Below, piece by piece: positions 16,801-29,111 of a stretch of 64,000 bases of DNA. This DNA is from Tillus elongatus (Eukaryota > Arthropoda > Insecta > Coleoptera > Cleridae): NCBI GenBank assembly GCA_964006375.1, contig OZ023265.1, positions 168,726,533-168,790,532 on the forward strand, written 5' to 3'. Below the pieces are notes generated by a model. The model did not search any database. It was not told the origin of the DNA and was given only the letters and a program-made list of their open reading frames with translations. Position numbers and translations under genes: made by a program. The stretch's first letter is position 1, and each line of letters begins with the position of its first letter.

Positions 16801-18350
16801 TTTTATTTTTTATTTCAACAACACACCACGAAGGTTCACAACCTAAATACTATCGTACCGTGGGTGTCAACAAGGAGGAAAGAGGCAACTTGTTTATTCT
16901 GGACTTGAAGGTTTGGAGGTTCGGAGGAGAAGGAAAAACATGTGCCGGCAAGGAGTCCTCGGGACAAAAGAGCGGGCATAACAAGATGTTCTATGTCTGG
17001 TGACCTGGACAGTATATAGGTGCATTCGCTCTGTTCCCCTGGTAGATCTGTTGGGGGCAGCAGGTGGATGAACTATGGAAGAAAGCTCATCTGAGCAGTG
17101 CCCGTGCAGATATCTATAAAAGAGAGAGAGAGAGATAGGTCACCAACGGCACGTCGGTGGGCAAGAGATGGAAGCCTTTGGGTGAGGGTAGGGTCACCGG
17201 TGAGACGTATAGCTCTCTTCTGAATGGAGTCCAGGATTGCGAGTGTAGAAGCGGCAGCAGCACTCCAGATGTGGAAGCAGTATTCGAGGTTTGTCCTTAT
17301 TTGTGAAGTATATAAGGTAAAGAGATTAGCTGGTGAAAAGTATTTCCGATCCCGGAAGAGGAAACTTAATTTTTCAGCAGCCGCTTCTGCAATTGATGTG
17401 ACATGTTGGTGCCAGTTGAGATTTTGATTAACAGTGAAAAGGACTCATTACTTTGAATAACTTGGTTGTTCATTGTGATGGGTCTAGGGCTGGTGTATCT
17501 CTTATGAGATAGAAAGCAAGACTGAGATTTGGTGAAGTTGAATTTTACAAGATTTCTACTTCCCCAGTCTAATATTTTTTGGAGATCCACAGAAACAGAA
17601 CCCTCCATGAATCTGCGATCCTCATCTAATTGGGCTAAAGAGCCAGGCTTAGAATATTGTAAATTTGAGTGGAAGGTGCTGTCGTCCGCGTAACTGTGAA
17701 CTGGGTTGGATGTGTTAGAGAGGAGGTCATTGATGTGGAGAAGAAACAAAGTAGGGGCTAAAGCTGAACCTCGAGAGACTCCTGCATTAATTGGATACAG
17801 TTTAGAAGAATGGTCATCCACGACAACAGAAATGCTCCGGTTGGAGAGGAAATTTGCTGTCTAGGTACAGAGTTTTGGTGGTAGGCCATAGGCCGGAAGT
17901 GTATTAAGCAGCGCTGGGTGCCAGACCTGGTCGAATGCTTTGGATATGTCTAGCGCGACAATCTGGGATTTACCGTGTAGTTTCATAGACTTGTTCCAAG
18001 AATGGGTGACAAAGGAAAGGAGGTCGGTAATTGATCTGCGCTGACGGAATCCATACTGCCTGTCGTGGATTGGACTGTGCTTTTCAAGAAACTTTAATAA
18101 TTCGGTGTTTATATACATTTCCATAACTTTAGAGACGACTGCAAGGAGAGAAATAGGCCTGTAGTTTCTAGGAAGCGCTTTGGATCCTTTCTTGGGGACG
18201 GGTTGTACTCGTATAGTTTTCCAACTAGGGAATACGCCTCTATTGTAAGATGTCTGAAACAGGCGTCAGGACAGGAGCAAGTTCTGGTGCGCATTGTTTG
18301 AGAACAATTGCTGGGTAAGTAAGGCTAAATGACCTAGCCTGATCTACGGA
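16801..18350 (-). mobile_element. 5'-truncated LINE, copy b
   Basis: Same LINE as 5.2-6.7 kb, on the minus strand, with its 3' tail (T-rich on plus) at 16801. It extends further 5' than copy a, adding RT residues before the NYRPIS motif. Frameshifts, a 15-bp deletion in the C-terminal part and several stops inactivate it. Confidence 0.85.
16830..18330 (-). pseudogene. LINE reverse transcriptase pseudogene, copy b
   Basis: Fragments in two or more frames: YGFRQRRSITDLLSFVTH and ALDISKAFDQVWHPALLN at 17861-18124, then HSSKLYPINAGVSRGSALAP and SYADDSTFH at 17366-17821. Motif B carries an R for the usual Q (VSRGSALAP). A stop separates the two blocks near 17862. Confidence 0.85.
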
Positions 18351-18634
18351 AAGCCTAGACCGCAGACAGAGAAATATAAAACTTCACACTACCAATTACT
18401 GTGCAGACTAGTTTAAGGCACACTGGTATTGGAATGGGTGGAGTAGAAAAGACAAAGAGCATACACAATAAGTCAAAGTCTGCGGTGCTATCGGGGCGGC
18501 AAAGACGAGGATGAGGCCTAAGGAATAAAAAGCCTAATTATATCGTACACAAAAATGTCTTCACAGTGCAGGTTTTATGTGACAGGTAGCTACCCTGGCT
18601 TTATTTTACATTAATGTGTTATTTGCGCACAAAA
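18351..18634. other. No gene recognised
   Basis: Short unassigned interval between the LINE and a type A repeat. Confidence 0.4.
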
Positions 18635-18954
18635 GTCTGACACAGCAAGTGCATTAAGGTACTGAATTTTCATAGAAATGTTTTTAATAGCAAATATGTG
18701 TTTTTTTTAAAGAAAGCAGGCGCATCAAATTTGGTTACCAGCATAACATATATAGTAGAAACAATGTACCACATTTTATAAAAATAACTTTATTGTTTGA
18801 AAATGTATAAACATTTTCCGAAAATAAACTTAAAATGTTCCCGACAAAACTGATTTCTCGGCCAAGGAACCTTAGGTTAATAGTAAATTGAGTTACTCAA
18901 ATTTGAAGCATTTAATGAAAGTTCGCTACGATAACGCAATTTCTTCGTCCCGAG
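18635..18954. mobile_element. Type A hairpin repeat, copy 1
   Basis: About 320 bp with ~40-bp inverted ends (GTCTGGACGCAGCAAGTGCG type), each carrying the ACGCA/TGCGT hairpin motif in weakened form. Interior 'tttttaatagcaaatatgtg', 'ggttaccagcataac' and 'aaataactttattgtttgaaaatgta' is shared with copies at 28.8, 36.4, 53.5, 56.8 and 57.9 kb. Confidence 0.7.
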
Positions 18955-19209
18955 TTTCTTTTCTTACAAACATGCATTATATTTCGATAGAAAATGCAAA
19001 AATGCAGTTGTAAGGCATGTTCGATTAAAAACAAGAAAAATTGAATCACCAACGATTTATGGGCCATCCTGTGGCTGTAAAAATAACTATATAAGCTGCA
19101 GATCAAGACACCCTATAATTAACGTATACAATTTTCTGTCGTATCTTATAATAACGGATATATTGTGCTTTACAGTAGAAATGCGTCACCCTGTATATAT
19201 GAAAACAAT
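18955..19209. mobile_element. Repeat block B, following type A
   Basis: 'catgcattatatttcgatag ... accaacgatttatgggccatcctgtg ... caagacaccctataattaacgtat ... gcgtcaccctg' also follows type A copies at 36.7, 57.4, 58.2 and 59.35 kb. Its end CACCCTG|TATATA resembles a TA-inserting element terminus. It is interrupted on the right by mariner-like element M2. Confidence 0.6.
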
Positions 19210-19211
19210 TA

Positions 19212-19575
19212 AAACTTACACATTATCAGGACACTTTTTACAGAGTAATCTTCTTGTGCTATTCTCAACTTTGGATTGTCATTTGTTTTTGAGCTACATG
19301 TATCAACGTTTGTTTTTATTATGGCAGCCATATTGGATTTTTTGCTCGTGTGATATCCTGTGAAAAGAGCTTTCCAATGATGTGCAACATGCTTGCGAAA
19401 TCTTCTAATTGCACTGACAATTTCTAGAAAACCCATTTTGAGAATAGCATAGGCTATGAAATCCAATACCAGAAAACAAATGAAAAAAAAAGTGTTCAAA
19501 AAGCAGTAGGCCATGGAGTCTAACAATATACTTCTACTTTTTACATAATTTTCCGTAATGATTCACGATAAAAAA
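19212..19575 (+). repeat. Left long TIR of M2
   Basis: About 365 bp, inverted relative to 21812-22177 with scattered substitutions and small indels. Confidence 0.9.
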
Positions 19576-20154
19576 AATAGGAACTTTGAGCACACCAATG
19601 AATCGGCCCGTTATTACAAATTATATTTTACATTACAATAATATCCTAAAAATTTGTTATAATTTAATTAAATAGGTAAACCTAGTAGATAACTAAATTT
19701 ACTAACAGAACTCAATAAAAAGCAGAATAATGATTTAGGAAGACGCATTTGAAAATTGTTTGATTTTTAAACGTAAGTCAACTGAAAAACAACATAAGAA
19801 AGGTTGCTGTGGATATAACACTATCGCGACAATTAAGAATACTGTCATTCTTAATTATCTGAACAATTTGAGGTGTATTTAACACGTTGCTTAAAATTGC
19901 GTACTAAATATTTTGTTTCCTGTTTATTTTGAATATTATTCAACAATATGTTCAGTAATGAAGAATATTTTGACATGTTGGAATGTTATATTCGTTCTAA
20001 CCGAAATACTGAGGTAGCTGCAAATTCATATCAAAACAACTACCCAGAAAGACGACAACCAAACACCAAAATATTTCGCAGGATAATGACCAATCTATTA
20101 AACGACGGTAGCTTCCAGGCAAAGGAACTGCCAATGCCTAGTGTTCAGAGAACA

Positions 20155-20772
20155 GTAAAGGTCTTCAGAAAGGCCGTAATAGAAGTAGAAACATAATTGT
20201 TAAAAACACTAAAATAATAATTAAAAGTAGTTTAGTTTAATTCTTTAAGCAAGGAATGTAAATATTGCAATTAATTAGCGGTCAGAATTGTATCGATTGA
20301 CATTGAAAATATCACATTTAGAATGTAAACAGTAAACAAAGTAAATTGGCAAGGTATGCAGGAATGTTGAAGTCAGCAGTTTGGAAGCTCGTAAACTAAT
20401 TAAGAAACAATATATGTATTATTGTTGGTAATATAAATGAGATTAATTTTAGTGAGTCATGAGTTAGTTAAATAAGTTCTTACAATGTAGACGGTTAATT
20501 CAGATTGCTTAAGATGTAACGACGCGATACGTGTGATTTAATTATGTAAACATAAAATACTGTTGAATTAAGATTCACGATGTAACAGTCTACGTTAGGT
20601 TCATTAATTTGTTAGTTATAATGTTATTGTTGGGTTTTGTGAGTTTAATATAGTTAAAATTATACCGTTACCTATGTCTACATTTGCCTAGTTCGACGAT
20701 ATTTAATCCTATAAATTATCCTCCGCTTTCTGAACACCTAGATACGAAGAAAAAAATAATGCCGTCTTACAG
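20155..20772 (+). other. Candidate intron 1 of M2 transposase
   Basis: GTAAAG at 20155 and TCTTACAG ending at 20772. Joining the sides keeps the frame (...VQRT then VSNENPP). This 618-bp gap has no transposase similarity. Homologue M4 (45.0 kb) has about nine more residues at this junction, so the donor is uncertain or residues were lost. Confidence 0.45.
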
Positions 20773-21136
20773 GTTTCAAACGAAAACCCTCCGCAATCTG
20801 TTCGGTTTTATGGTGAACAAATTGACGTTCCAAAAAGTACGGTACACCTTGTATTAAAAGAAAGTCATTACCACCCATACAAACCTACAATCGCAGAAGG
20901 CTAAAATGTTGACGATTACACTAAGCGACTTCAATTCTGCAGATGGTATCAAGGACAATGTCAGCAAGATGAAAATTTTCATTTGAAAATAATATGGACG
21001 GATGAATCCAGATTTACAAATTGTGGTGTGTATTATCGCCATAATAGGCATTATTGGGCAAATAAAAATCCCCATCTAAATGAAGAAAGACGATTGCAAG
21101 ACAGATTTGGTATTAATGTTTGGTGCGGCTTATTAG

Positions 21137-21189
21137 GTAAAAAACTGTTATTTTTATTTGTAGATTACTTAATTTAAAAAAAAATTCAG
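21137..21189 (+). other. Candidate 53-bp intron 2 of M2 transposase
   Basis: GTAAAAAACTG at 21137 and AAATTCAG ending at 21189. Removing it joins GLLG to NFIVGP in frame, matching M0 (GIVGGNLIGP), where the coding sequence is continuous. The insert contains a stop in the transposase frame. Confidence 0.75.
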
Positions 21190-21811
21190 GTAACTTCATT
21201 GTTGGTCCGTTCTTTTTTGAAAATAATTTAACTGGGGAAAGGTATCTTAATCTATTGAGAAATGATATCTTACCAACAATTAGAAGAGTTCATGATAATT
21301 TAGACGAGATTTGGTACCAACAAGACGGTTGTCCAGCTCACAATGCTAGGATCGTCAAAGAATTTTTGCACCAAAATTTTAATAATCGTGACATTTGTAA
21401 CAATAGGCCGGTCATTGGTGTGCTCGAAGTCCTGATATAACACCCGTGGATTTTTATTTTTAGGGTACTCTGAAGAATGATGTGTATAAATTCAATCCAC
21501 CACAAAATATCAATTAATTACGAAACAGAACCACGAAAGCTATAAATCATATTAATCAGAACACCCTCACCAGAGTTTGTAGGTATGTTTCGAAAAGGTG
21601 TATAAGGTGCATTGACCCATATTGAACAATTGTCTATTGAGTGTATTTTTAAGTTCCTATTTTATTATTTGTTGAGTTCCGTTCCCAACTGTGTAGTTTT
21701 GTGGAGTTTAAGTTTCTGTTTGTTATCGCCAGGTTTCGTTATTAAACTGTTTGACATAACATTACCTAGCATTATTACCTAATTTAAGTATTGAAAATTA
21801 AATCACAATAT

Positions 21812-22177
21812 TTTGTTATCGTGAATCGTTACGGAAAATTATGTCAAAAGTAGAAGTCTATTGTTAGACAACATGGCCTACTGCTTTTTGAACACTTTTT
21901 TTCTTGGTCATTTGTTTTCTGGTATTGGATTTCATAGCCTACTATCCTCAAAACGGTTTTTCTCAAAATTGTCAGTGCAATTACAAGATTTCTCAAGCAT
22001 GTTGTACATCATTGGAAAGCTCTTTTCACAGGCAATCACATGAGCAAAAAATACAATATGGCTGTCATAATAAAAACAAACGTTGATACATGTAGCTCAA
22101 AAACAAATGACAAGCCAAAGTTGAGAATAGCACAAAAAGATTACTCTGTAAAAAGTGTCGTAACAATGTGCAAGTCT
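21812..22177 (-). repeat. Right long TIR of M2
   Basis: Inverse of 19212-19575. Confidence 0.9.
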
Positions 22178-22395
22178 TAGACATGTCAGATCAACGCCTA
22201 CTTAGATATTGAAGAAAAAAGATATCGACAAATTTTGGTTTTTTCAAAATAACTCAAAAAAGAAAACAGACAGGGCAAAATTCAAGTCATATTTGGAACG
22301 AGCATGCAATTCTACAAAACATTGCTGATTTAACAGTCGCCCTATCTGTAATAACAACGGAGATAGCAATACATTCCCATCCAGTTTGGGACACA

Positions 22396-22555
<160 letters not shown>

Positions 22556-23210
22556 CATTCTAAAATGTTATCAGGCTCAATGGACGATACACTATCGCAT
22601 GGTTACATTGTATGCGACAGCAAATAATAGCAACAACCGTGCTCACAGCATCTTATTTTTCCTGGCAGTAGAATCCGAAGTCTTTGTCTTAGTCTGCTAG
22701 GCATTCGTTACAGTCCAATGATTTCGCCTCATATATTTATAGTAACATCACGCATATGCTTGCAACAGGGCATTCAGCATCATATTTTTTTTTTGTTTAT
22801 TTCTGGCCAGCATAGTCAATTGGCAATTCCTGATGAGTAGGACCAGGAACAACAAAGGATACGACCCTAAACTTTAATCCCAATGAATAGTTTTCAATAT
22901 GAATCGTATAACCTGCACATATGTTTATATGTAGCAGTGGAAAGAAGTATTGGTTTACAATCAGAGTTACATGGGGTAGCTGTTATAGAGGCACGAATCA
23001 ATACTTAATACTACTTTAGTTTATACGATAAGGGATTGCTAATTCTACTAAAGCTCGGAGTATTTATTCATTTCATCTACTGGATCAAGAGCAGCTTTAA
23101 TAAGGGGGTGGACATATCAGTGGTGTAGAGAAATTGTTTCGCTCTCTTATATATTCCTCAAAAATGTACTTATTTTGTTTTATAGGTACTTACCTACATA
23201 TTTAACAAAA
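22556..23210. other. No gene recognised
   Basis: No coding similarity, RNA gene or repeat boundary seen. Confidence 0.4.
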
Positions 23211-23545
23211 GTTAGAGACGCAGAAAGTTCGTTATGGTAGCGAATTTTCACTAAATGTTTCAAATTTAGATAACTCAATTTTCTATATACCCAGAAAGTT
23301 GAATTTTCGTATGTGGTAGGGCCTTTCCCAAGGAAACCTATCCACCAAATTTCATTAAAGTAGCCTTGTAATTTTCAGAGATAAGAATTTTGTTCGAAAG
23401 GAAACTAAAAAATTTCACGGAAAAGATTATCCGATTTTCCAGGCTAACTAACTAATCGAAGCTACTGGTGAAGGAAACGTACTTGCCGATTTTCATCAAA
23501 ATCGGTTAGTTACTTCTTAAGTTATCGGTTGGATACCTATGCCAC
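23211..23545 (-). mobile_element. Hairpin-ended repeat, half copy without (TA)n
   Basis: Begins with 'gacgcagaaagttcgttatggtagcg' and carries the core 'ccgattttccaggctaac' to 'aagttatcggttggatac' at about 23540, where it stops. The (TA)n and terminal block are absent. Confidence 0.65.
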
Positions 23546-23962
23546 ATTAGGCATTTTGATGTGTTGATTTGGTTTAGCTGAAACTTGATTACGTGATTTT
23601 GAAAGTTCAGGTTATTAAAACTTCAGATTTAAATTTACGCATGCAAATTTTGCAGATTCAGAGAAAAGATTTGTTTAGACTCACCAGTCTTCCGGTATTA
23701 GGTTACCTGATGACCCTGTGAAGATGCTTTCCAGCTGGGGTCAATCATGAGTGCCTGACACAGATTCCAGGCTCCAATAAGAGCATAAAAACTGGGGAAA
23801 ACGACTGGGACTTCCCATCAGAGATTATTGGGCCGGTGGATGTATTGCTCCAATACTACAAGACCATTTGACACCTATATCGATGTTCTGAAGTCGCTTG
23901 ATGAAAACTTTGCGAATCGCAATTAAAACGTGAATTTGCTTAAGTAAAATTCACTAGCAATT
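23546..23962. other. No gene recognised
   Basis: Unassigned. A small hairpin 'gtgaatttgcttaagtaaaattcac' at 23931-23955 resembles the subterminal palindrome of the hairpin repeats. Confidence 0.35.
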
Positions 23963-24782
23963 GACTTAAGGTTCGATAATAACCAGGAATTCTTTCTGAT
24001 TACGGCAAGAAGTCAACAGCTCGGAACAAAGAAACACAACTTAACTCCCGTTTTTAGGCTGAATACAATGTTTATTTAAACTCGAAAATCATTTGAATTA
24101 CTCCGAACAATCACTGACAATAATTATTAAGTAGAACAGATAACAGAAAGAACATTACAACCCCGTTTTAAGATAATTTAATAGACACCGAAAACTGACG
24201 GTGTTCACTCTATGAAGGCTTATCAGAGAGTCCTCCCTATTGTCTTGGGTTCGGCAATTGCTTAGTCGCCGCACGCAAAAATTCTTACTGTGACCGTTGG
24301 TGGCTGTGCGCGAGCTCTTTCTAGCCTCCATTCTTCAAATGAGATAAAACGAGACCTCCAATCGGTGGTGAAGTCAGGACGTCGCACCTCCCGTGTTCAC
24401 AGTTAAAGGTTTTTGCCGCCAATTCTCTGCAACGTTCCCAACCGTCTTTCTTGGGTGACATCACCGGAAAATTACAGATAAAGAATATTTTGTTCTCAAA
24501 TATTCCTAACGTACATTTTAAATGCTTATTTCGTTCCTAGAAATATTTGCTCAGTAATAATGCGAGGTAGTTTTCCATGGCAAACATATAATGAATTTTA
24601 ACGTACAAATTAGAAATGCAGTAAAGATGTTTACGGTACTTGAAGACTTAGCGACTTTTCATGAAAATAATTTTGAAATCAAAACATGAATTGCCTTACA
24701 GATATTGGATTGTGGGCTCTAAATTAAGTCTCTTACGGGTTTATTTTGAATAATTAAAGCAGTAACGAAACGTAATCGTTAC
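23963..24782 (-). mobile_element. Possible solo LTR (minus orientation)
   Basis: Read on the minus strand the segment begins TGTAACG and ends AAGTCA (TG...CA). An AATAAACATTG signal lies about 110 bp before the 3' end, as expected of an LTR R region. It abuts a LINE fragment at 24784. I find no target duplication and no second copy in the window, so this is a weak call. Confidence 0.3.
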
Positions 24783-24783
24783 A

Positions 24784-25215
24784 GTGTCCCGTCAAGAGTC
24801 CTGTTATGTTCCTGAGCTGTACTCTGCTAAGATTTAGCAGCTCCACCGCTCTCTTTCAAATGCGCTCCTCAATTACTGCCTTCTCATGTCTGAGCCCTGG
24901 ACAGTCTGCCCAGTACACCTTAAGTTCATTTCTGACCCAGGACTTAATAGATCCCCTGCAAGTGTTCTTCGTCACGCGCAGGACCGGTTCTGGTCCCATA
25001 AATGGTTCCATTGACCTCCTCTTCGCGACACTGTCAGCTTCTTCATTGCCTTTGACCTCGGGTGACCCAGCACCTAGATGAGGGTGACCTCATTCTGCCC
25101 AGCCAGGTCGCTTGTCTGGTCTCGGCATTCATTTACCAGCCCGGACGATAGATTAATTTCCTTTCTAATTTGTGGGGCCGCTTTAACTCTACTCAAGAGT
25201 GCAACTTTGTATAGA
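24784..25215 (-). pseudogene. LINE fragment: RNase H C-terminus and downstream region
   Basis: On the minus strand, residues such as LAGQNEVTLI and VLGHPRSKA correspond to the last RNase H block (WIPGH of the 37-kb LINE), followed by RRTLAG and TGQTVQGSDM, which parallel the 29.1-29.5 kb fragment on the same strand. Multiple stops and frameshifts. Both ends are truncated. Confidence 0.7.
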
Positions 25216-26889
25216 AGTACGTTCCGTAAAATCATCATATTTTGATTAATTTGTCATTAATTTTAAATGCGGCCTATTATAATGAGCCACTTAATGTATT
25301 AAGTTGATTCTTGCAGACGTCGGTTCTTATACGAAATACCCTGTAGTGTAAATCTTACATTAACCTGTTTTATAAGTATCGGCCAAAACCATTTAAGTAT
25401 AAAACCAACAAGTCTCTAAACATTCCTTTGAGATGGTCGTGGCCGATACTTGGCCCATTTTAAAATATTTATTTTATGTGTATGTGTTTCGGTTTATGGC
25501 TGTGGCTTTGATCAGCCATTAGCACATTATGACCCTCCTCTGCTACCCTTTCCTAAAGTCGTTAGATCACCTTTACACCTTTTTTTTGTATATGAATATA
25601 CATACTTAAATTTATTCTATCCTACTTCTAAGTACAAATATTCATCCTTGATTATTTAGGGTTTTCTTTACTTTTTTTATTTTTGTTATTTGTCTGTTGC
25701 AATCATTTATTTCTCTTAGGAGTTTTTTTATTTCTCTTTTTTTTCTCTTTTTTTTTCTCTTCTTTTTTAATTAAATAAAAGGATTGTGAGGAGATGGTTG
25801 ACTACAGGGATACGTATACGCTACTGGGGCTTTTCAAGGCTTTCAACATCACAGAATGAGCCACTATAAGAATAGTTTCAAACACTAGGAAAGACAATAG
25901 GAAGTTATTAACTATCTACAGGTAATATTCACTATTAACTAATTACAATTTCACTTTACAGGCTTTACTTAAAATAAGTATGTCTATTATTATTTGTATT
26001 AAATTTAAAAACGGAATTAAAAGTCGCTGAGTACTGGGACAAAGAAAATACTACTTCCAAATTCCGGAAAGTTGCTGCTAGGTGTGTACTCTATACTTTG
26101 ATTTTCATATTTTTGATATGTTTGTTTAAAGCTTTAAATACCTCTATATCATTCGTTAAATATTTATCAAAACAAATGAATCTAAGATATACACTATATC
26201 TAATTTTAAATTAAAATTAAAAAAATAATTAAATCTTACATTTATTTGTTTTATTAGATATTTGAAATCCTCATATACCAATGTGAGTCCCTATCTTTTA
26301 TTTTTACCTACGCCTATGCATTTTTATTAAGTTTATTGTGAATGACGGTGGTGTATAGAAAACTGCCCTAGATTTACCATATGTTGGTTCTGGCCGCGAA
26401 CATTTGAACAGATGGGCTTGTACGCCAAAAAGTCATTAACTGATATTGTGGAGGATTTACAAGTGCTTTTCTTGAACACTGCTTCATTAGGAGATACCCT
26501 TTTAAGTTGCGAAATAATATTATGTATATATGTAGCATTGAACAGGCTTATAAATAGTACCTAATAGAAAGGACAATCGATAATAGACATTTGGAAATAT
26601 TATAGCCACAAAATATATACTTACCCGTAGCTGGTAATGTCATTTTTACTTACGTAACTGATATTATCGGGTTTTAAACAGGTTGTGACATCCAAATTTC
26701 AAGAAACCATTCTTTAACCTATTATTAGCAATGTATACAACAGGTTTATAGACATGAAAATCTTTGGTTGATAGGAAACACTTTATTTTCGGGAAATAAA
26801 TGCAAATTCTGTGTATAAAAATGAATAACGTAATATCATTTCAAAAATTTCAACTGAAACATGAAAATATCAAAAAACTAACATAGTTT
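25216..26889. other. No gene recognised
   Basis: AT-rich with a T/CT-rich tract near 25660-25790. A 69-codon frame at 25450-25659 has no recognisable motif. I see no element ends. Confidence 0.45.
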
Positions 26890-28063
26890 TTTTTAATCTA
26901 CAACACACCACGAGGACTCACAGCCTAAATACTATCGTACCGTGGGTGTCAACAAGGAGGAAAGAGGCAACTTGTTAATTCTTGACTTGAATGTTTGGAG
27001 GTTCGGAGGAGAACGAAAAACATGTGCCGGCAAGGAATTCCACAACTTGGAAGTCCTCGGGACAAAAGAGCGAGCATAACAAGATGTTCTATGTCTGGTG
27101 ACCTGGACCGTAAAAGAGTGCATTCGCTCTGTTCCCTGGTAGATCTGTTGGGGGCAGCAGGTGGAGGAACTATGGAAGAAGCTCCTCCGAGCAGTTCCCG
27201 TGCAGATTTCTGTAAAGAGAGAGATGTCACCAACGGCACGTCGGTGGGCAAGGGATAGCAGACTTTGGGTTAGGGTAGGTTCACCGCTGAGACGTACAGC
27301 TTTCCTCTGAATGGAGTCCAGGATAGCGAGCGTAGAAGCGGCAGCGGCACCCCAGATGTGGGAGCAGTATTCGAGGTTTGGCCTTATTTGTGAAGTATAT
27401 AAGGTATAGAGATTAGCTGATGAAAAGTATTTGCGAGCCCGGAAGAGGAAACCTGATTTCTTAGCAACCGCTTCTCCAATTGATGTGACATGTTGGTGCC
27501 AATTGAGATTTCGATCCACACAAATGCCAACAAGTGAAAAGGACTCATTACCTTGAATAACTTGGTTCTTCATTGTGATGGGTCTAGGGCTGGTGTATCT
27601 CTTATGAGATAGATGGCAAGACTAATATTTGATGGATTTGAATTGTACAAGATTTCTATTTCCCCAGTCCAATATTTTTTGAAGATTCACAGAGACAGAA
27701 CCCTCCATGAGTCTGCGATCTTCATCTAATTGGGCTTAGAATATTGTATATTTGAGTGGAGGGTGCTGTCGTCCGCGTAACTATAAATTGGTTTGGCTGT
27801 GCTAGAGAGGGGGTGGAGAAGAAACAAAGTAGGGGCTAAAGCTGAACCTTGATGGACTCCTGCATTAATTGAATACAGTTTAGAGGAATGGCCATCCACG
27901 ACAACAGAAATGCTCCGGTTGGAGATGAAATTTGCTATCCAGGTACAGAGTTTTGGTGGTAGGCCATATGCCGGAAGTTTATTAAGCAGCGCTGCGTACC
28001 AGACCTGGTCGAATGCTTTAGATATGTCTAGAGCTACAATCTGGGATTCACCGTGTGGTTCCA
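26890..28063 (-). mobile_element. 5'-truncated LINE, copy c
   Basis: Third copy of the poly(A) LINE, 3' end at about 26890 (T-run on plus) and truncated at 28063 within RT motif A. Contains internal deletions near 27735 and 27810 relative to copy a. Confidence 0.85.
26932..28063 (-). pseudogene. LINE reverse transcriptase pseudogene, copy c
   Basis: ALDISKAFDQVWYAALLN (motif A), INAGVHQGSALAP (motif B, with H for P) and SYADDSTLH (motif C) lie at 27726-28063. The C-terminal part (GICVDRNLNWHQHVTSI onward) at 26932-27573 is in one open frame of 213 codons. The two parts are separated by frameshifts between 27575 and 27730. Confidence 0.85.
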
Positions 28064-28440
28064 TAATAGGCCCTTATACAGCATATGTATCCTTCGCATT
28101 ATGTAACAAGTAAACAAATACCTCTCCGTATCAGGAAACATGCAGCAACCTTTGCGCAACCTATCGCTCACATTTGTGTTTCCTAATTTGCTGTAGAATC
28201 AAATACATGTTCTAATAACCAGAAAATTAGAAAAGAAGGAGAATCATTATATCAATCACCTACATTTTCAGTAAGATGGTCTTCTCCTAGTTATGCAGAT
28301 AGGTTAGGACATTGTTGTATAGTCATTACCCCGGTAGGTTCTTATTTGACTTCAACACAACAACTCATTTAAAGGGAATGCACTGTTAAAAATTTACGAT
28401 GCATCTTCCGACATTAAAGCTACTTTACAATTCAAGTTTG
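28064..28440. other. No gene recognised
   Basis: Unassigned interval between a LINE and a mariner-like fragment. Confidence 0.4.
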
Positions 28441-28735
28441 TCTCATTTTTGTCTTAGGTTAGACATGAAGAAGAGGTTGTATTAATTAGCCACCTAGATC
28501 TCCAGATTTGAGTCCCCATAGGTTTTCTATATGGGTATATTTAAATGGTAAGTTCTTTCAAACTCAACCACAAGATCTGCGGAAACTGAGGCGGAGAATT
28601 AATAACTGATTGTCACAGAATAACGCCGGAGATGTTGGAAAATGTCAGAAGAGGATTTAATCACAAAATGTATTATTGTATGGAAGCCAACTGTGGTCAT
28701 TTTGAGCAATCATTTAAATTAAGAAGTACAATTTC
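28441..28735 (+). pseudogene. Mariner-like transposase 3' fragment, M5
   Basis: PPRSPDLSPHRF with the third catalytic D lost, then reading across frames ITPEMLENVRR and YYCMEANCGHFEQSF, the C-terminus typical of this transposase group (compare M1). Only the last ~90 residues remain. Confidence 0.75.
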
Positions 28736-28826
28736 TGATTTATTTTTTCAAAAACACCCAAATCTCTTTTTTCATAGTAAGTAAGAATGGGAATTCAATA
28801 TTAGTCAATCCACACATCCCAAAAAG

Positions 28827-29111
28827 GTCTGGAGGCAGCAAGTGCGTTGTGGTAGTGAATTTTCATTAAAAATATTTTTAATAGCAAATATGTGTTTTTT
28901 ATAACGAGAGCAGGCATCAAATTTGGTTACCAGTATAACCTATATAGTAGAAACAATGTGCCATGTTTTATCAAAATAACTTTACTGTTTGAAAATGTAC
29001 CAAAATTTCTAGTGTGTGTAGTGAACTTAAAATGTTCCCGGAAAACCAGTTTCTTGGCCAACGCACCTTATACGTTAATATCAAATTGAGCTATTCAAAT
29101 TTAAAGCATTT
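28827..29111. mobile_element. Type A hairpin repeat, copy 2 (right end lost)
   Basis: 'ggtctggaggcagcaagtgcg' at 28826 and interior matching copy 1 to 'ttcaaatttaaagcattt', where a LINE fragment begins. The right inverted end is missing. Confidence 0.7.

Larger units (their letters stand above)
19948..21660 (+). pseudogene. Mariner-like (DD41D-type) transposase, M2, with apparent introns
   Basis: ATG at 19948 opens an N-terminal HTH region (NEEYFDMLECYIRSNRNTEV) homologous to copies M1, M3 and M4. The frame continues to GSFQ...VQRT, then breaks. Similarity resumes at 20773 with VSNENPPQSVRFYGEQIDV, then KIIWTDESRFTN (first D), INVWCGLLG, NFIVGPFFF, WYQQDGCPAHN (second D) and ITPVDFYF (third D, 41 residues later, after a 1-nt frameshift). 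Gaps in similarity coincide with GT-AG boundaries. Lesions: TAA at 20902, a 1-nt frameshift near 21415, and TAG where Trp is expected after DFYF. Nearly intact but not functional. Confidence 0.8.
19212..22177 (+). mobile_element. Mariner-like element M2 with ~365-bp TIRs
   Basis: A TA dinucleotide flanks both ends (19210-19211, 22178-22179). Ends read AAACTTACACATT on the left and the inverse of AGACTTGCACATT on the right. The inverted repeats run from 19212 to about 19575 and from about 21812 to 22177, sharing 'gacactttttacagagtaatct', 'agaatagca' and 'cataattttccgtaa'. The full length is about 2.97 kb. Inside is one transposase pseudogene with two apparent introns. Confidence 0.9.
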
